DNA of 64,000 bases, taken from the NCBI GenBank assembly GCA_014529385.2, contig CM043950.1, forward strand, positions 150,658,945-150,722,944. Direction: 5' to 3'. The notes beneath the pieces are model-generated. The model saw nothing but the letters and a program-made list of their open reading frames with translations. It had not been told where the DNA came from and made no database searches. Below, in pieces: positions 45,077 through 55,607 of this stretch. The position numbers and the translations under genes were made by a program. Every line of letters starts with the position of its first letter. Position 1 is the stretch's first letter. This DNA is from Adiantum capillus-veneris. Taxonomy: Eukaryota > Streptophyta > Polypodiopsida > Polypodiales > Pteridaceae.

Positions 45077-45742
45077 TCAAGTGAATACATCTGAAAAATC
45101 CGGATCTGTGGCATACTGATCGACCATATCCTCGAAGCTTCTATGATGAAGCGCGGATATAGCCAAGACTAACGGCTTTCGGGACAAAGCATCTGCCACC
45201 AAGTTCTTCTGTCCCTGAACATGGACAATCTGGAAGTGAAACTGTGACAAGATATTAGCCCACCACATTTGCTTTTCCGAAAACTGCTTCTGTGACAAGA
45301 AGTAGCGTAAAATCTGATTATCAATTAAGACCGTAAAATCGGCTCCGAGTAGGTAACATCGCCACTGAGTAAGAGCATTAATCACTGCCAAAAGCTCTTT
45401 CTCATAAATCTGTGTTGTCAATTCCGGCCTTGAAAACAATCGGCTCTCATAAGCAATGACATGGCCTTCTTGCATTAAGACCGTGCCCAGACTACAACCA
45501 CAAGCATCACAATACACTTTGAATGACTTTTGCAAATTTGGCAAAGTCAATATTGGTCCCGTAGTCAATTTCTCTTTCCAAGTGTCTGAAAGGCAGTCAC
45601 CTTTGTGGGTCCCCACAAGAAAGGAACTCCTTTCTATATCAGAATGTGCAAAGGGGGAAGCGACCTCTACAAACTTTCGAATGAACCACCGGTAGTAAGA
45701 ACACAAGCCCAAGAAGCTTCTAACTTCATGAACATTCTTCAA
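45077..45742 (-). pseudogene. A3 RNase H
   Basis: One open frame of 221 codons holds the connection (NVHEVRSFLGLCSYYRWFIR) and RNase H: VYCDACGCSLGTVLMQEGHV, YEKELLAVINALTQW, VLIDNQILRYF, WANILSQFHFQIVHVQGQ and VADALSRKP. The Asp-His of the third motif (TDH in A2) reads IDN here. The frame then enters the linker to integrase. Confidence 0.88.
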
Positions 45743-46330
45743 ATCGTCAGGCCAATCGCGGACAGTGTCATTTTTTGCCAGATCTATCTGTACTTTTTCT
45801 GTTGAGACATGTGTCCCAAGAAAGGTATCTTAGGCAAGAAAAACTCGCTCTTTTTCACATGTAAAAGCAATTTATGGGCAAGAAAAACTCGCTCTTTTTC
45901 ACATGTATAAGCAATTTATTCTTCCTCAGTGTCTGGAAAACCCACAAATGATCGATATTCTTTGAAAATCCAAAAAGTCTTCTTGAAAGCTGTCTTGTAG
46001 ACGTCTCCAAGAGCAATATAGATCTGATGATAATCACTTCCTTATATCAATTTGGCAAGTAGAATTCTGAAGTCTGTCGAGTATTCATCGATCCTTGAAA
46101 TGTGGAAATCTGTTCTGGTTCATTGTTTCTTTAACTTGGCCTCAGCTAACACTGTAAGGTGGCCGGTTCGGTGGTGTACTACCACGAATCAATCATGTGA
46201 TCTTCAAGACGTAAAGGAGGTAACTCGTTTTATATGCCTTCAGAGAAACAATCAACCTCTATTGCAGAAAAATCTTGTCGTTGCTTTTCGAGGTCAAACA
46301 TATTCGACCTTCAATCATCATTAAGTTCTC
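45743..46330 (-). pseudogene. A3 reverse transcriptase, mostly deleted
   Basis: Only scraps are left: KKSEFFLP near 45850 (present twice: bases 45832-45878 and 45878-45921 contain the same GGCAAGAAAAACTCGCTC string, a 47-base local duplication), GDVYKTAF-like near 45995-46020, and LTVLAEAKL-type upstream. The catalytic motif is missing. Protease-proximal spacer lies at 46150-46330. Confidence 0.65.
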
Positions 46331-46730
46331 TCAAAAAAGATCGAGTAAAGAAACTGAATTTCATCAAGTACAATCTCTCTTGCCCTGCATTTGTCAAAAG
46401 TCGCTTAGTCAACCACGGCATTGTTCTTGTGGTACCAAGGGATTCCTAGGAGGACTTCACAACCTCCCAAGGGCATTATGTAGAAGTCCTCGTGCCCTAA
46501 ACACCCCTGACATTGCAAACGAAGTTTGCCAATGATTGTTGTAATAGCAACATCCCATCCGGGTGCCGCTAGAATTGCCTCCACCTGTGGCCTCAGCCTG
46601 TCGGGCGTAATTCCAAATCGAGCCGCCAATTCAAGAAGTTGGCCTTGGCTCCTCCATCAAAGAAAAATGAGGTCTTCCTGATCTTTCACTTTGCCCCAAG
46701 GGCGACAAAGTTTTACACTTTTGTTGATCT
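46331..46730 (-). pseudogene. A3 protease
   Basis: Frame 46629-46405: AARFGITPDRLRPQ, APGWDVAITTIIGKL, LGHEDFYIMPLGGCEVLLGI and PWYHKNNAVVDY. Just upstream FFDGGAKAN can be read at about 46645-46670, again Asp-Gly-Gly-Ala, then a short deletion. This is the best protease text of the family in the window, but it is frameshifted relative to gag. Confidence 0.75.
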
Positions 46731-46779
46731 GATTCGATTCGGGCCCCACTCACTGTGGTACCAGTTATGCTTTCATCTT

Positions 46780-47413
46780 TCCTTTTCTTCCACACTCGGC
46801 TGCTGCTCTGTAACTCTCAAGTTTATCTTCTAGTGGTCCTTGAGTTCATCTTCTTTTCAAGAGTTCTTGTCCATCTCTTTTTGCGAGTACAGGTTCTGCT
46901 TTTCTGCACCCGTTTATTCTTTCGCTTTCCTCCTAACCTAAGAGGAGAAGCAATGGCCACACGCCATCTCGAGTAAATCGTATCAATTGGGTAATCCTTC
47001 AGGTGTTTCGCCAATCTCGGGTCCTTGGAGTACTTAATCAATCTGTTCACACATATGCCGATCTGCAGTTGATGTTTGTACTCCGTTCTGGCAAAATTGT
47101 CCGTTGAAAAAAAAATTACCCAAATCTTCATTCTTTTCTTCCGCCCGCGCCGGATTTTCAACTTTTCTTTGCCTTCCCACTGAGAGGTGTCATCTCTATC
47201 AGATTCTCCACGAGAACCCATGTGTAATCTGGGATTCTTTATGGCTTTATGCCTTGTAAGACAGAGCGATGAAGGCGGGAGCACGCCTGATGCACGATGT
47301 ATGAAGGGTGGGAGTGGTTAATAAGTCCGGGGTCGGGACATGAAGATTCTTTCCCAAAGGCTGTGTGCGCTGCAAAAAGGATCGGATCCTCTGTAGAAGA
47401 AAAATCTTTCTGT
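46780..47413 (-). pseudogene. A3 gag N-terminal part
   Basis: Frame 47284-46823 (153 codons): SRGESDRDDTSQWEGKEKLK, DNFARTEYKHQLQIGICVN, RLIKYSKDPRLAKHLKDYP and IDTIYSRWRVAIASPL, then a basic tail. It is followed by a large deletion: capsid and zinc knuckle are absent before protease. Confidence 0.75.
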
Positions 47414-47425
47414 GCTCTGATACCA
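47414..47425 (-). promoter_or_regulatory. A3 primer binding site
   Basis: Minus strand TGGTATCAGAGC, exact initiator tRNA-Met complement, one base from the 5' LTR. Confidence 0.9.
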
Positions 47426-47426
47426 T

Positions 47427-47996
47427 TGTAACAAACTTGCACACCCCAAGTCAAGATTCTACCGTGACACAGCAGAGATTCACTTTAAAACAATTCACAA
47501 AAGACGACACGCCTCGACGTAGTTCTGTATTGGCCCCAAAGACTGGCACCCCTTTCGGTATTTCTTTCTATACTAATCTTGGTGCAAAGTACAAGGGAAT
47601 CTGCTGGGACTCCCACTCAAAACTTTGCATCCAGCTGCTTTGAGTAATGAGGGCCCAATAGACATATTTATTTCTACAGGGGATGCCCAAAAGCGGAGTC
47701 CCAAAATCTCAAACTCAAAAGCTCTTAAACTTAAAAGCAACTGTAATCCAAAAGCTCCTCAAAAATTAAAGCATGGTGCCCAAAAGTTGGCCAGCGTAAT
47801 TTCGGGAACTCCCTACGACCTGTCAACGCAAAAAGCGGAGCGTCCATACTGTTGTCCGTACAGCTTGCCACGTCAGCATGTCAGCACGTTTTGCGGCGGA
47901 TTTTCCGCTGGCTGCCACGTCAGCTTGTCAGCGCATCTCAGGCAGCAAGGTGTGTGAGTGTATGTCTGGGGCCAGCCACGTCACCAGTTTGTGATA
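47427..47996 (-). repeat. A3 5' LTR
   Basis: 570 bp, TATCACAAACTGG at 47996 (TG changed to TA as in the A2 5' LTR) to TTGTTACA at 47427. Its outer neighbour is a copia LTR start (TGTCCGGTGGTAGCTCC reading down from about 48020), so the A3/A4 array entered a copia LTR. Confidence 0.88.
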
Positions 47997-48002
47997 GATA
48001 CC

Positions 48003-48840
48003 GGAGCTACCACCGGACAAGAAGCCCTCTCAGCTCCTGGACGGGGAAGTAGTCCAAGGGAGCTGGCATGAGAGGATAATGTCGCATGTGGAAGAGGTTT
48101 GGTGAAGATGTCGGCAGGGTTATCCGAAGTCGGGATATACTCTAGTCGGATAGAGCCATCCTTGGTCTTCTCACCAACAAAATGGTACTGAATCTCTATA
48201 TGCTTGGTCCAGGCGTGAAACACCGGGTTCCTCGCAATGGCAATACAACTCTGATTGCCTGAGTACATAATGGTTGTTTGTTGTGGAAAGCCCATCTCCA
48301 AAAGTAGCCTCCGAATCCACACTGACTCACATGTAGCGCTACAAACAACACGGTACTCTGCCTCCGTGGAAGACAAGGCAACTGTTAGTTGTTTCTTGCT
48401 GCTCCACGAAATTGTTGCTGAGCCAAAAGAACAGGTAAAACCTGTGGTCAAACCGTCATCCATCTGGATCACCTCCCTAATCTGAATCAGTCCATCCTCG
48501 TAGAATGACCTGGGAATCCGCACCTCCAGCAGCATACTGAAAGCCTAATGACTTGGTTGCCTTCAAATACTGCAATGTCCTAAGGTCCTGCTGCATGTGT
48601 AACATGGCAGGTTTCTGCATAAAGGAACTGAGAAGACCCACCGGAAACTGACATGAAATCTGGTGTTGAGTACCCAAATGAAAGAGCCAACTAGATTCCG
48701 ATACTCTGTTGCATCTGCTAAAAGAGGAAGATCGAACTATGACAACTTCTGATTGGGATCCATGGGAGTAGAGATAAATTTGCACTCGGTCTAACCAAAC
48801 GCTTCCAACAATTCCTGGATATACCGCTCCTGAGAGGCAC
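48003..48840 (-). pseudogene. Copia reverse transcriptase end and RNase H
   Basis: Minus strand, from about 48838: ERYIQELLEAFG, a stop, TPMDPNQKLS, ADATEYRNLVGSFIW, LGLLSSFMQKP-like, LRTLQYLKATKSLG, then RNase H with TGFTCSFGSATISWSSKKQ, VALSSTEAEYRVV, LLLEMGFPQQTT, NQSCIAIARNPVFHAWTKHI, EIQYHFVGEKTKDGSIRLEY and DNPADIFTKPLP. Frame 48535-47981 holds the last part. The first 20-odd LTR bases follow at about 48020-48003. It is a Ty1/copia element, same family as 29267-29390, dead by stops. Confidence 0.88.
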
Positions 48841-49291
48841 TTGCATGATTGGCTACATAATGTTCAAGAAGCCCACAAGGCTACCTTGAACATGCATGGT
48901 AACCCATTGGGCCCTGCCTAGCACAATAATACCTTTGTCCACAAGGCTACCTTCCATGCTTCCGCTAACCAAAATGTCTCATACCTACCTCGTAGAACGT
49001 GTCCACATCACCAAATGCGGCTCACACATATGATTCTCTTGTAGCATAAGAATATCAATAGGTCCATCCATAAGGCATCTGTGGAGCTCCTATCTCAAAT
49101 GGCCCCGATGACATACAAACTATGGTCCTCCAAGGCCCTGGATATTCCATGAGACAATACTCACAGGGTCACTGAGGCTTCCAAAATCAATTACTGTGTA
49201 ATGCAGCAGAAAACCGTGTCGCACGAAATTATGAAGATTCCTAGGCAACATGTACAGAGTTCCTCGTCTATACTCCATCGCTACTGCAAAG

Positions 49292-49339
<48 letters not shown>

Positions 49340-49545
49340 ATGTGTGTGTGTGTGTTGTGTGTGTGTGTGTGTGTGTGTGGGTGCGTGCGTGCACGATGAA
49401 AAAACGTTAAGGAATCAAAAAGCAAGAAAATATTTTGCAGCCCTAGAAAGAAGAGCTGCGATGTATGCGAAACCAGAAATCCCGAACCTGTATCTGCAGG
49501 GGAAGCTTGAGGGCGCATGCTGCTAGGATTTGCCTGCACCATGAG
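48841..49545 (-). pseudogene. LINE endonuclease start
   Basis: The minus frame 49542-49120 starts in a leader with CT and AC repeats and ends with SDPVSIVSWNIQGLGGP, the N-terminal signature of LINE apurinic-type endonucleases. Beyond a shift, MLQESYV-like and GRAQWVTMHVQGSLVGFLNI continue the domain to about 48845, where copia sequence takes over. It nicks target DNA in live LINEs. This could be the missing 5' part of the family seen at 27174-28940, but the two pieces do not overlap. Confidence 0.65.
49292..49379. repeat. CT and GT microsatellites
   Basis: CT run 49292-49339 then GT run 49340-49379, each with one interruption. They create the repetitive frames in this area. Confidence 0.9.
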
Positions 49546-50250
49546 TTGTTGCCTGCATGTCTGAATGCGCGTGAATTTGAACCGAATTATGTGGAGGGAA
49601 TTTGTGAAAGCATATGAAATGGTGACCGGCCTTCCTTTCCTACTATGACTGATCAGTGACAGGGAAGTCTTAAAATGAGTAATGAGTAATCAAAAGGTTC
49701 CCATAAGACTTTGTATGGTGAATCTTGTGTTGCTCAACAAATTAGGGATTTAAAACTAGGGATGGTGTTGCTCACCAAATTAGGGATTTAAAACCAAAAA
49801 TACATATCAGGGTTTTGTCATCTTGGAGAATGATTGATGTGCACAAGAGTTGAAAAGACAAACTTTGGGAGAGCCAACTCGTGGATTTGTGCCTTGAATA
49901 ACAACATAGGGTTTGAATATAAGACTACATTGATGAATGGGCTTTTTCTTTGCAATATTTTTTGCAGCAATTGGAGGTCCCTACAGAAGAGACACTAAAC
50001 CAACCTAACGAAAGTCAGGCTAGTGGGTGTAGAGTTGTAAACAATGACATAACCTAAAAGACATTTCTTTCGCAATCAGACCTTTTGGGTAAGTGATTCA
50101 AGAAGGAGTATGTGCTTCTCCTATTGCTCTCATCACAAGAGAAATGTGACAATGTCCTCAATGATCCGATGAAGGGTAGGTATCCATTCCTGTCTTTGCA
50201 TCGTACAAATGAACAAACAGTAAGTATGTTTTTACATTTTGTAGACAACT
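49546..50250. other. Unassigned stretch
   Basis: AT-rich, no recognised domain. A short repeat (AAATTAGGGATTTAAAAC) occurs twice at 49738-49755 and 49775-49792. Confidence 0.3.
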
Positions 50251-51112
50251 GTTCATGTTGACCATGTTTATCTTATCATATAGATAGACAATTGATATAT
50301 TTATTTGAAAATGCCAAAGAAGGTGACGCACATGTCCATGGCTTTATGTTGAGATACATAACCACTTAGTTGCAATATCTAGCAAAACTGACAATTGGAA
50401 ACCTTCAACACTAGAGGTGTTTATGGAAAACAAAAGGGCTCGATCCTTCAAAGGTTTTTTTAAGAGCCATGGATACTATTGTAAAATCAATATCAAAGGC
50501 AAGCACACCAAGCAAGTCCTTAATGTGAAATAACATAAAGAAAATGAATGCCAATGTTCTCCCTTGGCTTGTTTTTGCAATAAGAGTTTGAGTTTGAATG
50601 AGCATGAGCTTGTCAAAAGCCATATTATGACTATCTCCATCACTTTTGTGCTTAAACCTATCAATTCCAAGTTCAAAGGTGTTCATGTTGACCATGTGTA
50701 TCTTATCATATAGGTAGACAATAGAAAATTGTTTTGAAAATACCAAAGAATGTAATGAACATGTTCATGGCTTTTATGCCGAGATACATAACCACTTAGT
50801 TGTCATTCCTAGCAAAACTGGCAATTGGAAACCTTCAACACTAGAGTTGTTTATTGAAAACAGAAGGGCTTAGTCATTCAAAGGGTTTTTTAAGAGACAT
50901 GGATACTATTATAAACTCAACATTAACGGCAAGCACACTAGGCCAATCCTTAATGTGACATAACATAGAGAAAATGAATGCCAATGTTCTCCCTTGGCTT
51001 GTTTTGCAATACCATGGAAAGAGTTTGAGCTTGAATGAGTATGAGCTTCTTAAAGGCCATATTTATGACTATCTCCATCACTTTTTTCCTTGGACCTATC
51101 CAATTCCAAGTC
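50251..51112. repeat. Tandem duplication of about 430 bases
   Basis: Copy 1 50251-50680, copy 2 50681-51112, about 90% alike by eye. Both start GTTCATGTTGACCATGT and contain GAGATACATAACCACTTAGTTG, GGAAACCTTCAACACTAGAG and CCAATGTTCTCCCTTGGCTTG. Short frames of about 60-110 codons exist on the minus strand with no known domain. Confidence 0.85.
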
Positions 51113-52960
51113 CTAATGGGTCTTGAAGCATCCTTTCCTTGATTCCTCAATTCTCTTCTAGGTAGCCACCTTGTCCTCAATCTAAAAAACTCTTTCTAAA
51201 CATAATGTATTAAGTCTTAGAGTGATATGTGAGGGTCACCTTCTTAATGTTTGTCTCTTTTCACTCTCTTCCATACCTCTTCTCTTTTCACTCTCTTCGG
51301 TACCTCTTCATCTTTTCAATAATAATAAGTAATCATCATCAAGCTCCTCTAATGGCTCATCTTTTATAGCACCAACAGCTACAACTAAGGAAGAAGATGT
51401 CGGTTTTTTGATGCCTTTAAACTCCATGGTCTTGCCAAAAAGAGAGAATCTGGATGTTTAGAGCATTATGCTCCCTCTTTCTCAACCTAATAACATTCAA
51501 ATTTACTTCTAGTTCTGTCATGACCTCACCTCAAAAGATTCTCTCACCCTTGGCACTCTCTCTAAAGCATGCAACCATCCCTTGGTCTCCACCTCCTTTG
51601 CCATGTTTGCTTGGTGACCAACCACCATCCAGCTCTCTTTTCACCATTGCATTTGCTAATTGAGGACCTTTCTTTCCTTGTTCCTTGATGAGAACTCTTC
51701 TATATAATCTCTGAGGTTTGTAAGTAGTTGTCAATGGCATGCATCTCATTTAGCACCCTCTTAGGTTTCTCTCACATGGGTAAACCATCATTCTCGTCCT
51801 AATGACGTGTTATGTTATTCCTAGCTTTTTCTACAATGCTACGCCACTCAAGTAAAAATATATACTTTTTCAAATTTGATGTGCAAAGGTGCCCATCAAT
51901 TTGTGGGAGTAAGTGGTTATGTATTTGGAAACTTGGATATGTGTGTGGCCCATGTAGCATAGTGGTCAATCACATGAGCTCTTAATACAAACTAGGAAAT
52001 GGAGGCAACCATAAAATAGGTATGGAACTTTACACAAACACATGGTGCTCATTATCAAACTTAAATTCACGTAGGTCTTCTTTCAATGCATGCAACCACA
52101 TGCACACACAATTGTAAACAAAAAGAAAGAGAAGCACATGCTCAACATAGACTCAACAAAGAGCAAGTGAATGCCTAAATGAGAATCATTATCACCATTT
52201 CCATCAACATTAAATGAGTGCTTCAAGCGCATTGTCTATGGCAAGCTTGGAGAGTTTATGAGATCTAGGTTGGAGATGATACTATAAGCCTATCAGGTAA
52301 TATGCTAATCTTACAAGCTAAGGTTCAATACTTTTTTTATTTAAAGAGTAAATTGGAAACTCAATATTATGGACACTCTTCCTTAACATAGAAAAACTAT
52401 CACAAAATGACAAAAAGGCACACCTAGTTCTTGTTGCCACGGCATTTTGCAGAATGGAAAGCTACCACAAAAATTTTGTACCCCCGAAAAAGGTTACATT
52501 ACACCCATCAATTCACCATCATATGATTGATAAGTCCCATCAACAATCAAAGCTAAATTTGAGTACTAAGTTTTAGCAAGGCTGGAGTTCAAGCTTAGGG
52601 TTTTGACTTGTTTAGGCAAATGAGGAAGAATTTAATAAGAGAGAAAGGGACCATTTTGGTAAAGGCAGCTCTTTTGATCTATGTCCTATGTAGATTAAAG
52701 GCAAAGCTCCTATGAACAAAGCTAGGATGAGAAGGGCCTCTATATATAGAGGATTTTCTTAGAGAGAATCGATGGGAGGAGTGTGAGGCCAAGGGCTAAA
52801 TGGGACCGGCATGGGGGCTACCCTATAACTAGAGGGCAAGATGGTAGGGTGAAGTATCAGGTTCCACACCCCTAGGCTTCTCATTCGTATCAAACAATAG
52901 GTTATCACTTCTATTTTGGAGGTAACTTGCATGCATGCAAGGCGTGGAGCATGCAACCTT
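51113..52960 (-). other. Unassigned stretch with minus-strand frame 51749-51531
   Basis: A 72-codon frame (starts MRCMPLTTTYKP; contains LIKEQGKKGPQLANAMVKRE) reads further after one stop into a Leu/Arg/Lys-rich, coiled-coil-like segment down to about 51420. I recognise no family. The rest is AT-rich with nothing seen. Confidence 0.25.
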
Positions 52961-53049
52961 GGTGAAGGAGATAGAGCTCAAAGCAATTCTATCATTGAGG
53001 TCGCATGTGCAAAGAGTCTAAAACACACATATAAGCAATTTTGACCCAC

Positions 53050-53373
53050 ACCAATCTTGTTGTGGCTAGGCTTGGCGGGTGCACACCGCTCTGAATCATC
53101 ATTTTTTGTCTCTCTGTCATTGCGTCTCACCTCCATGGGTACACACACCCCTTAGGTGCTTGATCCACATGATGTCAAATGGTTCTATCCCACATATGCA
53201 TCCCAGAGTAGAGAAGAGGCATTACAAACAAGCATAGATCAAAGCCCATAACTCTAACCACCCTCCCCTTGGGGTTTAGATTATGACAGTTGACAACTCT
53301 AACACACTATGCATCCCAGAGTAGACAAGAGGTGTTACATACAAGCATAGGGTAAGGTCCATAACCTTAACAA
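53050..53373 (-). repeat. Copia-type LTR start, duplicated
   Basis: On the minus strand TGTTAAGGTTATGG (53373) and GTTAGAGTTATGGG (about 53248) begin two similar runs (CTATGCTTGT, TAACACCTCTT or TAATGCCTCTT, ACTCTGGGATGCAT), about 125 bases apart, each preceded by a purine tract. They match the start of the LTR at 60718-61102. This is a 3' LTR remnant of the same family with an internal duplication. Confidence 0.55.
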
Positions 53374-53518
53374 CCCTTCCTTTAGGGTTTAGACTATGAC
53401 ATCTAACAACTTTGAAACACTCCAATCTAGGAGACAACACAAAAGATATCACTCCAATTCAAGAGCACCACTCCAATCTAGCATCAAAGAGAAAACACTA
53501 CAACAAAAAAAGGTGTCA

Positions 53519-53645
53519 TCGACGCAGATATCGACGCAGATATCGACGCACTGCGTCGCTATGTGCGTCGATATCCGCGTCCCTGTGAACCTGTCGCTAT
53601 TTGCGACGCAGATATAGACGCAGATAGCGACGCACATAGCGATGA
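53519..53645. repeat. CACTA subterminal repeats, left end
   Basis: Several direct and inverted copies of a motif close to GACGCAGATATCGACGCA or GCGTCGCTAT. In En/Spm such repeats bind the TnpA protein that brings the ends together; that function here is inference. Confidence 0.75.
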
Positions 53646-53663
53646 CCATAACAGGAAAAAAAA

Positions 53664-53750
53664 TTCTTGGGCAGAGGGCAGGTAGCCTGGCCTGTGCCCA
53701 GTTAAAAGATGGACACAGCCACAACCAGACTTTCTGCCCTCTGCCCAAGA
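53664..53750. repeat. Hairpin: 17-base inverted repeat
   Basis: CTTGGGCAGAGGGCAG at 53667-53682 and CTGCCCTCTGCCCAAG at about 53731-53747 can pair, with a loop of about 50 bases. It is not part of the CACTA ends and may be a tiny nested element or hairpin. Confidence 0.7.
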
Positions 53751-53933
53751 AAGCGAGCAACACCAAAATCAACCATGCTCCCGCACGCAGAAATTTCGGT
53801 AGAGTTCCCTTTGTTTTTACATAAACTTTTCAAAAAAAAAACCATATCATGTATACGCCTCCTACATGCTATCCATGTAGGATCTCACATGAGATTTAAG
53901 GCCAATGAAAGACAAGTACCGTACCAACTGAAA

Positions 53934-54150
53934 AGCATAACCATAACTTAAAAGCATAACAATAACGAACCATAACCATAACTTAAAAGCATAACCATAA
54001 TGCAGATAACCATAACCATAAACAAAATTAACAATAACCATAAGCATAACCAAAAAGTTAAACATAACCATTAACAAAACCTGAACCATAACTATGTCTA
54101 TACAAGAATAGGAGAAATAACCATGTCTATACAATGACAATGACAATAAT
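53934..54150. repeat. ACCATAA minisatellite
   Basis: Degenerate repetition of AACCATAACCATAAC and AAAAGCATAACCATAA units over about 200 bases. It explains the Val/Tyr/Gly-rich minus frame 54146-53862, which is not a gene. Confidence 0.75.
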
Positions 54151-54559
54151 CATAACTAGAAGGGAAACAATAACTGTCTGTACAAAAAAGAGACACAGAA
54201 GCGTGTCTGTGTCTCACAAAGCATATATATGAAATCCGGTCCACTAATGACTAGGCGTCGCAACGTGCACATAGGACAACTCACAAAATTAGTATTGATA
54301 TTACTTCACATATACTTACTTAATTAAATGAAATCACACATATTAACGTCTCACCTCAAGCGATCGCGAGACTGTAAGGCCTCTCAGTCTACAGGCTCTC
54401 CTGAAGCTTCAAGATCATTCAGTACTTCATAGATACCTCTGCGATATCCATCTGACTCCTCCTGGCGTGTCGGAGCTCGATGCATCGCAAGATTCTACGT
54501 TTATACAAAAATCAAAGTAATAAGAATACATGATTCATCGCGTTTTAAAAAACGCCATA

Positions 54560-55515
54560 GTTAAGATTGGATTAGAAACTCACAAACTCATAGCGAAAGG
54601 TGTCGAAGCCTTCGCTGCCAAGATGAGATGTCCCCCTGGTCATCTATCGTACCTGCGCGGCCTCACGCTGCTGTCTGAACCGCGTGTCCGCTGTCCGCTC
54701 ATCCTCCCTGATCTGCAGCCACGTCTCGTGTGGGATGCCCGAAGGCTTCGGCGAGCTGGTCCTGAAAGCCTTCCGAGCTGCATCTCGTCGATGTTTCACG
54801 GTGTCCCGTGCAACACCCTTGATCCACCTCCTCGGAACAACGGAAGAACCCAGAGCAGGCTGGTACTCTCTCAGGATGGTCTCCACTATGTAATTGACTT
54901 TGTCCCCATCCTGATCACCCCAAGACGTCAAAAGGCTAGTCGAAAACTGCAGCTCCGCGAGCTGGCGAATCCGCTATCGCATCTCAGTCCCGACTCTATC
55001 CATGTCAACAGACCCCATCTGCCTATACAGTATAGAGCTTGGAGGCACTAGGATCGTGTGCCCCCCAAGGTGTCCGAGGTGTGCCAAGAGGTGTGTCGAG
55101 AGGTGTGCCTGGGTAGGACGGGGGTCGTGAGCGAGGAGGGGTCGAAGCATCTGTGGACCCTCCTCCACAGCAACCACCACCTCCACCTGACGATCACCGA
55201 GATCGGTGAGTGCGCCTGTGCTGCGGAGATGAGGACGTACCCGCCTCTGTCCCACCCCTAGGTGTCGAAGCGGCCGTGATGGGAGACGCAGGCGTCGTAC
55301 CCATAGGCGTCCTCCCCCCCGTAGGCGTCCCCCCCCCTAGGAGTCGGACCCTCCGGTGTGAAGCCCGGAGGCGTAGTACTCGTGCCTCTGGCTACCCAGT
55401 ACTGAGAAGCCTGTGCCATCTGAGCAGGCGTCATCCGTGTAACGAAGCCCATGAATGCATATGCACTCATGGAAGCGGGATCTGGAATCTGGTCTGCCAT
55501 ACTAAAGTCCTGCAC
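54560..55515 (-). pseudogene. CACTA tnpA-like protein (plant transposase, Ptta/En/Spm type)
   Basis: Minus frame 55515-55258 (Pro/Gly/Thr-rich: YAFMGFVTRMTPAQMAQASQ, then GGDAYGGEDAYGYD) precedes, after shifts, LYRQMGSVDMDRVGTEM and RIRQLAELQF, then frame 54931-54644: TSWGDQDGDKVNYIVETIL, SSVVPRRWIKGVARDTVKHR and PSGIPHETWLQIREDERTAD. The last block resembles the Ptta/En/Spm plant transposase domain (PF03004-type), a DNA-binding accessory protein of CACTA elements. A stop lies just after GTEM. Confidence 0.6.
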
Positions 55516-55607
55516 AAAGAAAGTAAAATAAAGCGTCAGAACACAATTGTTTAAATTAACTTTAAGCTTAATTTTAAATCAACGTCTTCACACAAACACT
55601 TACAGGC

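Noticed and set aside
54530-55051. 173-codon plus-strand frame
   Set aside because: Antisense of the tnpA-like gene; the minus strand has the recognisable text.
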